Shown here: positions 1 through 7,979 of the stretch, one piece after another
Layout: every line of letters begins with the position of its first letter
Numbering within the stretch: position 1 is the stretch's first letter
NCBI GenBank assembly: GCA_031271045.1
Contig: JAISWO010000036.1
Span: 1-64,000 of the forward strand
Reading direction: 5' to 3'
DNA: 64,000 bases
DNA from: Tannerellaceae bacterium
Lineage (GTDB): Bacteria > Bacteroidota > Bacteroidia > Bacteroidales > Tannerellaceae
Notes under the pieces: model-generated
Told to the model about the DNA's origin: nothing
Seen by the model: only the letters and a program-made list of their open reading frames with translations
Databases searched by the model: none
Made by a program: the position numbers and the translations under genes

Positions 1-153
1 AATTCCGAAATAGCCGCCTGCCTCTCCTTACAACCCGCCGACCTCATTAGGGATTACGAGAAAGGCAAGCTCAAAGGTCGCTTAAAAGAAATTGCTGCCG
101 GATTGGATGAAGAATCCAATCCCGTGCTCATGCTGTTAAAGCATAAAAAATAA
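1..153 (+). CDS. C-terminal fragment of an unidentified protein, possibly 6-bladed beta-propeller type
   Basis: The first 50 codons read openly in frame 1 and end at TAA 151-153; the start lies outside the window. The tail ends LDEESNPVLMLLKHKK. This resembles, from memory, the closing strand of Bacteroidales 6-bladed beta-propeller (DUF4934-like) proteins, which often finish with an acidic stretch, NPVL and a basic tail. Too little is present to name a function. The following gene starts 60 bp later on the same strand but differs in base composition, so co-transcription is not assumed. Confidence 0.5.
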   Translation, partial: NSEIAACLSLQPADLIRDYEKGKLKGRLKEIAAGLDEESNPVLMLLKHKK

Positions 154-213
154 AACAACTGCAAGTGGAAATGACTCAAATGGACAGTAGTGAAAGAACA
201 TAAAACATAGAAT

Positions 214-702
214 ATGGAAAATCTTGAAATTAGACCCTGTATAAACGAGGATTATAAATTTGTTTTCGAGCTACTCAAACAATTATGGTTAGAGATGGAA
301 TTGGACAATGAAGCACTTTACATTTCATACAAAAAGGCTTTAGATTCAGATAATCAGTTTCTTATAGTAGGAATAGTGGATAAGATAATAATAGGATTCT
401 GTTCTTTGACTATTAAAAATAATTTATGGCAAGCTGGGAATATAGGGCATATAGATGAATTAATTGTAGAAACCAGCATTCGTAACAAAGGAATTGGTGA
501 AAAATTAATGAGTGAAATTACGAAAATAGCAAAAGAAAATAATTGTAAAAGAATTGAATTAGACTCTGCCTTTCACCGAAAAGCTGCACATCAGTTTTAT
601 GAAAATTTGGGCTATGAAAATCGTGCCTATTTATTTTCAAAAAAGATTGAAACAACGCCTCCGAAAGAAAAAACCGCTTTCGGTAGCAAAACGTTTTGCT
701 GA
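214..702 (+). CDS. GNAT-family N-acetyltransferase
   Basis: The 162-residue product has the GNAT fold layout: a short beta-strand start (ENLEIRPC), a central strand with HIDELIVETSIRNKGIGEKL near residues 76-96, whose RNKGIG is the R/Q-x-x-G-x-G/A acetyl-CoA pyrophosphate-binding motif, and the C-terminal AAHQFYENLGY signature near residues 124-134. It should move an acetyl group from acetyl-CoA to an amine; the substrate cannot be read from sequence. The last 17 residues (from ETTPPKEK) run past the usual family end and look low-complexity, as if the original stop was lost. The gene is clearly AT-richer than the recA-side genes that follow convergently, which suggests recent acquisition. Confidence 0.85.
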   Translation: MENLEIRPCINEDYKFVFELLKQLWLEMELDNEALYISYKKALDSDNQFLIVGIVDKIIIGFCSLTIKNNLWQAGNIGHIDELIVETSIRNKGIGEKLMSEITKIAKENNCKRIELDSAFHRKAAHQFYENLGYENRAYLFSKKIETTPPKEKTAFGSKTFC

Positions 703-795
703 TGTGAAATGAATTTTGCACAGGCTTCCATCCCGGCAGGAAGCAGGAAATAAATGGCGGACCGGGTGCAAAGGGAAACGGACTTTTCCGGAGCG

Positions 796-2034
796 TTACA
801 GCAGGCGGTCGAGGAGGTGCATGAATTGGGCGGCTTGCTCGCGGCGCGAGAAGGCTTGGGTCATGTCACGATTGAGCGGCGGCGTCGGGGTGGTATACCC
901 TTTTTCTTTCCATTGGACGTAATAGTAGCGGAGGAAGGCGCTTACTTCGCCGGCTTCACGGGCGGCTAAGCCGGCTTGGGAGGCGGCCAGGAGGGCGGCT
1001 AAGTGGCTTTCGTCGCTACGGATGCAGAGGATGGGTTTCTCGACGGCAAAGGATTCGAAGAGCTTCGTCGTCATCACTCCTTTGGGGCCGGAGGACGAGG
1101 ATTTGTTGGTGAGCAGCAGCAGGACGGAGCTGCCGTTGAGCACTGTGGGGATCTCCGAAGCGGGCACGTAGCCCATGTAGTCCATGTAGTCGGCGACGCC
1201 GGCCTGTGCCGCAAGGGCGGCGATCTTTTCTTTCGAAGCCTCGTCCACATACCAGTGTACGCGGCAGACGTGCGGCGGGAAGTCGCCTTGACGGGAGAGC
1301 ATGGACAGGGCCTCGAAAAGCAGGCCCGGGTCGCGCATGGCGGTACTGAGCAGTCGCCCGGTATAGGTGATGATGAACTGCTCCGCGACGGTGCGGACGG
1401 GGAAGAAGACCTCCGGATCGTAGCCGTTGTAGATCAGTTCGACCGAAGGGTTATAGTGCCGGAGGAGTTCTACGTGCCAGGGCGAAACGGTCGTGATGCA
1501 GGCGGCTTCCCGCAGGGCCCGGTTGCGTCGCGAGAGGCTCCGGCGCCTGAAGGTCGGCGTCAAAAGCTTGTGCAATCCGAAAGGCACCGGGCGGGAGATA
1601 AACTCGTCACCGGCGTACTGTTCGATCACGTCGCGTATGTCGGCAATGAAAGGTAGATGGTACTTGCGGGCCGCCCGCCTGGCCGCCGTGAGAGGGAAGT
1701 CGCGGTACGTACTGCATACGATGGCATCGAATCCTCCTCCGCACAGCAGCCGGCAAGCTTCGCGATAGATCCGGTAGTCTTTATACCCCGCCAAGAAGTC
1801 GAGCACGAAGACCGCCAGCCACTGTAGCCGGGCCAGCCAGGGATTCTTCAGCGTATGAAAGGCGACGCGCCTGACGGGGCAGACGCTGGCCAGGAAGGCA
1901 AAGGTGTCGTCCTCCAGCGCTTCGGTCACGACCGTCGGCTCCCATCCCTCCCTGCGGAGGTATTTGCAGAGGTATCCCATCCGCGGCCCGAAGGCGGGCG
2001 GGAAGAGGTCGCAGAGGAGGAGTATCTTTTTCAC
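796..2034 (-). CDS. Glycosyltransferase, GT4-like
   Basis: I place the start at GTG 2034, which overlaps the wecB stop as GTGA; longer readings upstream run through wecB in another frame. The 412-residue protein begins KKILLLCDLFPPAFGPRMG, the N-terminal Rossmann entry of GT4 enzymes. It has the domain hinge near INGYDPEVFFP, the second nucleotide-binding fold from TYTGRLLSTAMRDP, and the donor-site KLFESFAVEKPIL segment near residue 335. GT4 enzymes are retaining transferases using nucleotide sugars at the cytoplasmic membrane. As last gene of the recA-to-wecB run it may act with WecB and the deacetylase-like protein on an extracellular glycan; donor and acceptor are unknown. Confidence 0.8.
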   Translation of the reverse strand: MKKILLLCDLFPPAFGPRMGYLCKYLRREGWEPTVVTEALEDDTFAFLASVCPVRRVAFHTLKNPWLARLQWLAVFVLDFLAGYKDYRIYREACRLLCGGGFDAIVCSTYRDFPLTAARRAARKYHLPFIADIRDVIEQYAGDEFISRPVPFGLHKLLTPTFRRRSLSRRNRALREAACITTVSPWHVELLRHYNPSVELIYNGYDPEVFFPVRTVAEQFIITYTGRLLSTAMRDPGLLFEALSMLSRQGDFPPHVCRVHWYVDEASKEKIAALAAQAGVADYMDYMGYVPASEIPTVLNGSSVLLLLTNKSSSSGPKGVMTTKLFESFAVEKPILCIRSDESHLAALLAASQAGLAAREAGEVSAFLRYYYVQWKEKGYTTPTPPLNRDMTQAFSRREQAAQFMHLLDRLL

Positions 2035-3116
2035 AGCAGTCGGGTGATGAGGGCGGCGGCCTGGCCAGTTCCGTATTCGTGGATGTCGTGCGTTTTGGGG
2101 CTGTGTTGCAGGCAGTGGAGGATGCGTCCGGGATCTGTCCCGGCCAATTGGTTCCAGCCCGCCTCGACGGTTTCCGTCCATTCTGTCTCTTCGCGCAGGG
2201 TGATGCAGGGCGTACGGTGGAAGTAGGCTTCTTTCTGTACGCCGCCTGAGTCTGTCAAGATCGTTGTGGCCTGTTGTTCGAGCGCCACCATATCGAGGAA
2301 GCCTAAGGGCGGCGTCAGGAGGATACCCGGATGGCGTTCCGCCTCGTGCAGCAGGCCGTAGTCCGCTAAGCAGCGCCGGGTGCGCGGATGCAGGGGGACG
2401 ACGACGGGGAAGGCCTCCGTCGCGCTCTCTGCCAAGGCCCGGAAAATGTCGGAGAGGCGTTCGGCACTACCGGTATTCTCCACCCGGTGGACGGTGCAGA
2501 GTCGGAATGGGCGGTCTTCCACGCCCAACTGCCGAAGGATGCCGGACGAAGCCCGGGCCAGGTCGCCGAAGAGGAGCGCTGCGTCGTACATGACGTCGCC
2601 TACGTGGTGTACGCCTTGTTCGATTCCTTCGTTGGCGAGGTTATGGATCGCCGTATGGGTTGGGCAGAGCAGAAGCGAGGAGACGTGGTCGGTCAGGATG
2701 CGGTTGATTTCTTCGGGCATTTGTTTGTTGAAGCTGCGCAGGCCGGCCTCCACGTGGACCACCGGGATATGCAGTTTGACGGCGGCCAGGGCGCCTGCCA
2801 GCGTCGAGTTGGTATCGCCATAGACCAGGACCTTGTCCGGAAGGGCGGCGAGCAGTATCTGCTCTATCTCTGCCAGCATACGGCCCGTCATGGCTCCATG
2901 CGCAGGTTCGCTGCATTGCAATTTCCAGGCGGGCGAGGGGATGTCCATACCGGCAAAGAAGATGCCGCTCATGTTCTCGTCGTAATGCTGCCCGGTATGG
3001 AGGATCTGTTCTTCGACAGGGGGATGTCCCTGGCGGTTATGCTCGCTGATGGCGCGGCTCACCATGGCCGCTTTGACGAATTGGGGGCGTGCTCCCACGA
3101 TGGTTATCAGTTTCAT
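2031..3116 (-). CDS. wecB: UDP-N-acetylglucosamine 2-epimerase (non-hydrolysing)
   Basis: WecB interconverts UDP-GlcNAc and UDP-ManNAc, supplying ManNAc-type sugars for surface polysaccharides. The 361 residues match the usual family length. Visible signatures are GARPQFVKAA at residues 7-16, HTGQHYDENMSG near 40, YGDTNSTLAGALAA near 98, HVEAGLRSFNKQMPEEINR near 120, TVHRVEN near 209 and DSGGVQKEA near 290; together they form the two-domain epimerase active site. The ATG overlaps the stop of the preceding deacetylase-like gene (ATGA at 3116-3113) and its own stop overlaps the next gene, so all are probably translationally coupled. A complete active-site set argues for a functional enzyme. Confidence 0.95.
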   Translation of the reverse strand: MKLITIVGARPQFVKAAMVSRAISEHNRQGHPPVEEQILHTGQHYDENMSGIFFAGMDIPSPAWKLQCSEPAHGAMTGRMLAEIEQILLAALPDKVLVYGDTNSTLAGALAAVKLHIPVVHVEAGLRSFNKQMPEEINRILTDHVSSLLLCPTHTAIHNLANEGIEQGVHHVGDVMYDAALLFGDLARASSGILRQLGVEDRPFRLCTVHRVENTGSAERLSDIFRALAESATEAFPVVVPLHPRTRRCLADYGLLHEAERHPGILLTPPLGFLDMVALEQQATTILTDSGGVQKEAYFHRTPCITLREETEWTETVEAGWNQLAGTDPGRILHCLQHSPKTHDIHEYGTGQAAALITRLL

Positions 3117-4387
3117 TGGAGAGATAGTTCGTTCAACAGGATGGCGTATAGTTGGGGCAGGTAACTGCCACTGTCTTCCCTCAGTGAGGTGTTATGCCAC
3201 AGGAGAGACAGTTCGCCTCCGGCCCGGCGTACTTCTTCCGTCAGGCGGCGACAGCAGGCGAGGGCTTCTTCGAAGGAGAGATGCATATATTTCTCTTCCT
3301 CCAGGGTGCAGTCCATCACCGTGAGAGGATGAAGGCAGAGCGACGTCAGGCGGCGGGTGAGCGGGTTGATGTAGCGGACGGCGTGGCAGGTGCCCAGGCG
3401 GAAGCCTGCCGTGTCGGCGTATCCGAGGGTAAAGTCGTCGGTCAGTCCCGCCGTTTCGGCATAGTCCATATCCTCCGGATGGCGCGAGGCAAGGAAATGA
3501 TGACGGTTGGACGAGACGGCTAAGCCGGCGCTCCGTTGCAGCCTCTCCTTTTCCCCGGCAATGAGCGAGGGATGGATGCCGGCCTCGTAGCTGGCATGCA
3601 GCCCGATTTCGGCGCCCTGCCGGTGTATGCTGCGTATCAGATGCTGGAGGTCTTTGCTCCGGAGGTTGTAACGGGGTTTGTCTGCCGGCGTGCGTCCTCC
3701 GGCTTTGAAGAAGTAGATCGAGCGGGCGGGGCCTTGCTCCGTCAGGAAGCGGTCTGCTTCAAACAGACGGGGGAAGGTGTAATACGGATCTTCTTCCGCA
3801 GGCCCGAACTTCCCGCCGAGCGTACGGGCGATGCCTCGTCCGTCGAGGAGGGAGCGCACCAGGCCTTTCCACGAACGGTAGAGGAACGGGGCGTCCACAT
3901 CGTGCGTCAGGTAGATCTGCCGTATCCCTGGCTCCGGCTCCGGCAATCCCAGCCGGCTCCGGAGCAACGCCCGGTATCCGTCCACCACTGGGCGGTGTAT
4001 AAAGCCTGCGCGGAAAGGCAGCGATTCTCTTCCGGGAAAACGTCCGTGCTCGTCGCGCACCTCGCGGCGTACCATCTCTTCGTAACGGGAGATCAGGAAG
4101 TAAGCGCCGGCAATTAGGTCGGCATACATCACCCGCGTATTCCCGATCTGCTCTTCCTTCGCCTCGCCAAAGAGGATCGGCCACCCGTCGATCTCCTTCA
4201 AAGGCAATGCCGGCAACGATGCAGGCGTACCGTACACTCCTTCGTCGAAAAACCCCGACGGGATAATGACAAGCGCATAACGGGAGAAAAGTTGCCGGTC
4301 GCCCGTATAACCGACCGCCGGCGCCTCGCCCGGCATATTGCCTGGCGCCTCGCCCATAAGAAACCGGATCAAATACGACAGGAGCAT
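3113..4387 (-). CDS. Polysaccharide deacetylase-like protein (DUF7033 type)
   Basis: From ATG 4387 the product is 424 residues; a GTG at 4411 would add eight residues but overlap the upstream gene more. The start [13 protein letters not shown] fits the family opening, where a helix precedes a DUF7033-like N-terminal half. The second half carries YLTHDVDAPF near residues 159-168, whose HDVD is the metal-binding entry motif of NodB-type deacetylases, followed by GLHASYEAGIHPSL and a REP-strand-like FLASRHPEDMDY. These enzymes, or inactive relatives, remove acetyl groups from glycans. Four-base overlap with wecB suggests they modify the same polymer. The exact substrate is unknown. Confidence 0.75.
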   Translation of the reverse strand: MLLSYLIRFLMGEAPGNMPGEAPAVGYTGDRQLFSRYALVIIPSGFFDEGVYGTPASLPALPLKEIDGWPILFGEAKEEQIGNTRVMYADLIAGAYFLISRYEEMVRREVRDEHGRFPGRESLPFRAGFIHRPVVDGYRALLRSRLGLPEPEPGIRQIYLTHDVDAPFLYRSWKGLVRSLLDGRGIARTLGGKFGPAEEDPYYTFPRLFEADRFLTEQGPARSIYFFKAGGRTPADKPRYNLRSKDLQHLIRSIHRQGAEIGLHASYEAGIHPSLIAGEKERLQRSAGLAVSSNRHHFLASRHPEDMDYAETAGLTDDFTLGYADTAGFRLGTCHAVRYINPLTRRLTSLCLHPLTVMDCTLEEEKYMHLSFEEALACCRRLTEEVRRAGGELSLLWHNTSLREDSGSYLPQLYAILLNELSLQ

Positions 4388-5319
4388 AGACGTATAACGA
4401 TTTTGTCCCACAAGTTGATTCCCCCTTTGCTTATTGTGAAGTAAGGCGTCTGGACGGCGCCGAACTCTCGGAAGAAACGTTCTACGCCGGGGAGCATAGA
4501 TCCTTCAAAGTCGAACAGGTTGGTATGTTCTGCAACGGCGCGGATCGCTTCCCAGAGGACGAGGGCGTGCGCTCCCGAATGGCGCAAAGCAGGGTCGGCG
4601 CCTCCGGCCAGATAATAGGCGGAACTTTCCTGCCAGACGATAAAGGCGGCGGCATGAAGGCGTCCGTCTGCATCGTATCCACCCCAGAGGTCGCCCTGCC
4701 CCCGTTGGCGGCAGACGTCGATCAGTTGTTTCAGCGCGGCCACGTGCACAGGTTTCCGTCCTTGCCGTTTGAAGGTGAGGGAATGAACGCGCAGGAAGTC
4801 TTCCACATCAATACATCGCCGGACGACGACGGGATGCTTTGTTGCTTTTGCCAGATTACGCCGGAGGTGGGGGCTCATATTTTCCCACAGCCGTGCAGTT
4901 TGCCGGATGTCGTGCAGCAGGTAGGTGTAGCGTGTGGTCTGCCGGTAGCCCGCCCAGTAAAACGGCAACCAGTCGGTTGCCTTGTAATGGAAGTTTTGCA
5001 GGAAGGAAGCGAACTTCTCCAGTTCTCCGGCGAACGCCTTGCCTATTGCCTGCCGCTTTCCCAGAGCGGTGGTATATTTGGTGTCGGTGGTTTCTGCGGC
5101 GAACCAGGGCCCCATCGTCTGGGTGTAGGGCGGCATGGAGACTGCTTTCGGAAGGGGGAGGTAGAGAGGCATGGCGGCGCGTATTCGTCCGCCATCCTCA
5201 TATAATAAGACATCCCAGCATCCCTCGCCGCAAACCGTATCCAGCCACCAATCCCGCGAAAAGATGGGAATGGAAGGTTCTGTGTGGCAGAGGGAGCGGT
5301 ATTTGTCTTTGTTTGTCAA
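4369..5319 (-). CDS. FemAB-like acyltransferase (GNAT fold)
   Basis: The 316-residue protein has the two-GNAT-lobe look of FemAB-like proteins found in glycan clusters. The opening [14 protein letters not shown] is typical of the family, followed by [15 protein letters not shown] near residue 145 and the C-terminal acetyltransferase-6-like stretch ending [19 protein letters not shown], which usually closes the acyl-transfer site. The start is an unusual TTG at 5319-5317 overlapping the recA stop as TTGA; the next in-frame ATG would delete the conserved N terminus, so TTG is preferred. It probably attaches an acyl or aminoacyl group to a sugar or peptide. Translation is likely coupled to recA. 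Confidence 0.75.
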   Translation of the reverse strand: MTNKDKYRSLCHTEPSIPIFSRDWWLDTVCGEGCWDVLLYEDGGRIRAAMPLYLPLPKAVSMPPYTQTMGPWFAAETTDTKYTTALGKRQAIGKAFAGELEKFASFLQNFHYKATDWLPFYWAGYRQTTRYTYLLHDIRQTARLWENMSPHLRRNLAKATKHPVVVRRCIDVEDFLRVHSLTFKRQGRKPVHVAALKQLIDVCRQRGQGDLWGGYDADGRLHAAAFIVWQESSAYYLAGGADPALRHSGAHALVLWEAIRAVAEHTNLFDFEGSMLPGVERFFREFGAVQTPYFTISKGGINLWDKIVIRLCSCRI

Positions 5320-6353
5320 TGTTTCAGAGCTGCGAAGATGAGGTTGGAGAGTTCGTCGGCCAGTTCGGGGTTATCGGAGAGGCATTGTTTGGCGGCGTCG
5401 CGTCCTTGTCCGAGTTTGGCGTCGTTATAGCTATACCACGAACCGCTTTTCTTGATGATGTTCAGTTCGGCTCCCAGGTCGACGATTTCGCCGGCACGCG
5501 AGATGCCTTCGCCGAACATAATGTCGAACTCTGCTCTGCGGAAAGGGGGGGCTACTTTGTTTTTCACCACTTTCACTTTTGTCTGGTTGCCTTTCACCTC
5601 TTCGCCGTCTTTCAACGGGGTTCCTCGCCGGATATCGACGCGCACGGAGGCGTAGAACTTGAGGGCGTTCCCGCCGGTGGTTGTTTCCGGATTGCCGAAC
5701 ATGACGCCGATCTTGTCGCGCAACTGGTTGATGAAGATGCACGTTGTATTCGTTTTGCTGATGGCTCCCGTCAGTTTGCGCAAGGCTTGCGACATCAGGC
5801 GGGCCTGGAGTCCCATTTTACTGTCGCCCATCTCGCCTTCCAATTCGGCCTTGGGCGTGAGGGCGGCGACGGAGTCGATGACGATGATATCGACGGCCGA
5901 CGAGCGGATCAGATGCTCGGCAATCTCCAGCGCTTGCTCGCCGTTATCGGGTTGCGAGATATAGAGGTTGTCGATGTCGACGCCCAGTTTTTCGGCATAG
6001 AAGCGGTCGAAGGCATGTTCGGCATCGATAAAGGCGGCCAAGCCTCCTGCTTTCTGGGCTTCGGCAATGGCATGGATAGCCAGCGTGGTTTTGCCCGACG
6101 ATTCCGGCCCGAAGATTTCGATGACCCGTCCGCGGGGATAGCCGCCTACGCCCAAGGCTGCGTTCAGGGCGATGGAGCCACTGGGAATTACTTCCACCTG
6201 TTCGACTGTTTCGTCTCCCATCTTCATGATGGAGCCTTTGCCATAGGTCTTTTCAATTTTGTCCATGGCGGCGCGGATGGCTTTCAGTTTGTCTGCATTG
6301 ACAGCCGGTTTTCCGGTCTCTTCCATATTGTTTTTGTTCTCTTCTTTTGTCAT
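5316..6353 (-). CDS. recA: Recombinase RecA
   Basis: RecA forms ATP-dependent filaments on single-stranded DNA, drives strand exchange and triggers LexA-type self-cleavage. The 345 residues carry Walker [10 protein letters not shown] at 82-90, Walker [13 protein letters not shown] near 150, the L2 DNA-binding loop around [20 protein letters not shown] and a normal C-terminal domain ending IFAALKH. The 37-bp gap to the upstream saccharopine-dehydrogenase-like gene suggests a shared transcript, an order I recall from other Bacteroides-type genomes. Unusually, a run of four glycan-related genes follows with overlaps of a few bases, so DNA-repair and glycan genes may share one mRNA. No LexA-type operator is recognised. 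Confidence 0.98.
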   Translation of the reverse strand: MTKEENKNNMEETGKPAVNADKLKAIRAAMDKIEKTYGKGSIMKMGDETVEQVEVIPSGSIALNAALGVGGYPRGRVIEIFGPESSGKTTLAIHAIAEAQKAGGLAAFIDAEHAFDRFYAEKLGVDIDNLYISQPDNGEQALEIAEHLIRSSAVDIIVIDSVAALTPKAELEGEMGDSKMGLQARLMSQALRKLTGAISKTNTTCIFINQLRDKIGVMFGNPETTTGGNALKFYASVRVDIRRGTPLKDGEEVKGNQTKVKVVKNKVAPPFRRAEFDIMFGEGISRAGEIVDLGAELNIIKKSGSWYSYNDAKLGQGRDAAKQCLSDNPELADELSNLIFAALKH

Positions 6354-6390
6354 GATGAGTTGTTAATGTTTAATGTACAAGTTTCTTTTA

Positions 6391-7584
6391 TTATAATTCC
6401 AGATCTATGTTGAATCGTTCGTGCCAGGGGAGGCCTTGTTCATTCAGTTCTTTCATGAAGGGATCGGGGTCGAACTCTTCTACGTTCCATACGCCCGGTT
6501 TTTTCCATACGCCTTGCATGAACAGTTTGGCGCCGATCATGGCGGGTACGCCTGTGGTATAGCTGACGCCCTGTGCGCCTGTTTCCTTATAGGCTGCCTC
6601 GTGGCTGCAATTATTATAGATGTAATATGTGCGTTCCTGTCCGTCTTTGATTCCGCGTATGCGGCAACCGATGGAGGTTTGCCCGGTATAGTTTGCGCCC
6701 AGGTCGCCCGGGTCCGGCAATACGGCTTTCAGGAATTGGATGGGGACGATTTCCACGCCGTTGTAGAGGATGGGGTCGATACGGTCCATTCCGATGTTCT
6801 GTATCACGCGCAGATGGGTCAGGTATTCCTGCCCGAAGGTCATCCAGAAGCGTGCGCGGCGGAGGGTGGGGAAGTTCTTCACTAAGCTTTCCAACTCTTC
6901 GTGATACATCAGGTACGACTCTTTCGGTCCTACGTCCGGATAGGTCAGCGCCTGGTGTACCGACAGCGGATCGGTTTCTTTCCATTCGCCGTCTTCGTAG
7001 TACTTCCCACGCTGGGTGATCTCGCGGATATTGATCTCAGGGTTGAAGTTGGTGGCGAAGGCTTTGTGATGATCGCCGGCGTTGCAGTCGACGATATCTA
7101 AATAACGTATCTCGTCGAAATGATGTTTGGCGGCGTAGGCTGTATAGACGCCTGTGACGCCGGGATCGAAGCCGCAGCCGAGGATGGCTGTCAGCCCGGC
7201 CTTTTCGAAGCGGTCTTTGTAGGCCCATTGCCAACTGTATTGATACTTGGCTTCGTCGAGCGGTTCGTAGTTGGCCGTATCCAGATAGCTGACTCCGCAG
7301 GCTAAGCAGGCCTCCATGACGGTGAGGTCCTGGTAAGGCAGGGCCAGGTTGACGACTAAATCGGGCGTAAAGCCCTTGAACAGCGCGACGAGTTCGTCCA
7401 CCTTGTCGGCGTCTACCTGTGCGGTGTGTACGTTTACGTTGGTAATACCGTCCGCGATCTTATCGGCCTTGCTGCGGGTGCGCGTTGCGATAAGTATATC
7501 GTCGAAGACGCTGGCATTCATTGCTATTTTCTTTACGGCAACGGTGCTGACGCCGCCTGCTCCAATCACTAAAACTTTTCCCAT
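6391..7584 (-). CDS. Saccharopine dehydrogenase family protein, probable carboxynorspermidine synthase
   Basis: The 397-residue enzyme opens with a Rossmann NAD(P)-binding motif, VLVIGAGGVSTVAVKKIA at residues 4-21, and keeps the family features SYLDTANYEP, ILGCGFDPGVTGVY and the long C-terminal dimer region. Bacteroidales members of this family are carboxynorspermidine or carboxyspermidine dehydrogenases, which reductively condense aspartate semialdehyde with a diamine in the alternative spermidine route; this is known of the family and not shown here. The partner decarboxylase is not in the window. A -7-like box lies 33 bp upstream. It is the first gene of the transcript leading into recA. 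Confidence 0.85.
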   Translation of the reverse strand: MGKVLVIGAGGVSTVAVKKIAMNASVFDDILIATRTRSKADKIADGITNVNVHTAQVDADKVDELVALFKGFTPDLVVNLALPYQDLTVMEACLACGVSYLDTANYEPLDEAKYQYSWQWAYKDRFEKAGLTAILGCGFDPGVTGVYTAYAAKHHFDEIRYLDIVDCNAGDHHKAFATNFNPEINIREITQRGKYYEDGEWKETDPLSVHQALTYPDVGPKESYLMYHEELESLVKNFPTLRRARFWMTFGQEYLTHLRVIQNIGMDRIDPILYNGVEIVPIQFLKAVLPDPGDLGANYTGQTSIGCRIRGIKDGQERTYYIYNNCSHEAAYKETGAQGVSYTTGVPAMIGAKLFMQGVWKKPGVWNVEEFDPDPFMKELNEQGLPWHERFNIDLEL

Positions 7585-7616
7585 GTACTTGAACTTGATA
7601 ATATAAATTGAGGGAA

Positions 7617-7624
7617 CAAATATA
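7617..7624 (-). promoter_or_regulatory. Bacteroidetes -7 box upstream of the polyamine dehydrogenase gene
   Basis: On the minus strand the bases read TATATTTG, a full match to the Bacteroidetes TAnnTTTG -7 element, 33 bp before ATG 7584. No convincing TTG appears at the -33 position, so the call rests on the -7 match and location. Confidence 0.5.
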
Positions 7625-7647
7625 GGTCTTATCTTTCATTTATTTCG

Positions 7648-7655
7648 TAGTTTTG
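7648..7655 (+). promoter_or_regulatory. -7 box of the cobalamin-riboswitch transcript
   Basis: TAGTTTTG matches the Bacteroidetes -7 consensus and lies just upstream of the first conserved bases of the riboswitch, so transcription would begin almost exactly at the aptamer. It is back to back with the minus-strand -7 box at 7617-7624, making this a compact divergent promoter region. Confidence 0.55.
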
Positions 7656-7661
7656 TCCCGT

Positions 7662-7840
7662 TTTGGTGTCTTTCTCCCGCGTTCGCAGGAAAAGGTGAAA
7701 AGGGAATCAGGTGAGAATCCTGAACAGACCCGCTGCTGTAAGCTCCGCCAAAGTCTTTGAACAACACTCACGCCACTGTTTCGCAAGGAATGGGAAGGAC
7801 GTTTCAAAGATGGAGTAAGTCAGAAGACCTGCCGGAATGA
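7662..7840 (+). ncRNA. Cobalamin (B12) riboswitch
   Basis: The conserved blocks of the cobalamin aptamer occur in order: TTTGGTG at 7662, AAAAGGGAATCAGGTG near 7698, GAATCCTGAACAGACCCGC ending near 7732, CTGCTGTAAGC, GCCACTG near 7772, TGGGAAGGAC near 7791 and the B12 box AGTCAGAAGACCTGCC ending near 7833. Binding of adenosylcobalamin-type cofactors normally lowers expression of the downstream gene. About 140 bp separate the B12 box from ATG 7980; a further stem-prone stretch around 7858-7885 may be the expression platform. The only gene downstream on this strand is the secreted surface protein, so that gene should be made when cobalamin is scarce. Confidence 0.93.
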
Positions 7841-7979
7841 TTTCAGAGTTTAAGGCTTTCGAGGAATAAAGCTTGAGGCAAACAAGGCAAGGCGCTTTGA
7901 ATCCGGCGCCGGTTTATCCCAATGTTGCGTCCGTTCTCTTTCCCGAAAGCTGTTTGATGGCCTAATTAAGTTATATAAT

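Noticed and set aside
2035-2181. N-terminal extension of the GT4 gene into wecB
   Set aside because: The extra residues are Arg/Pro-rich shadow of wecB; the GT4 fold begins at GTG 2034.
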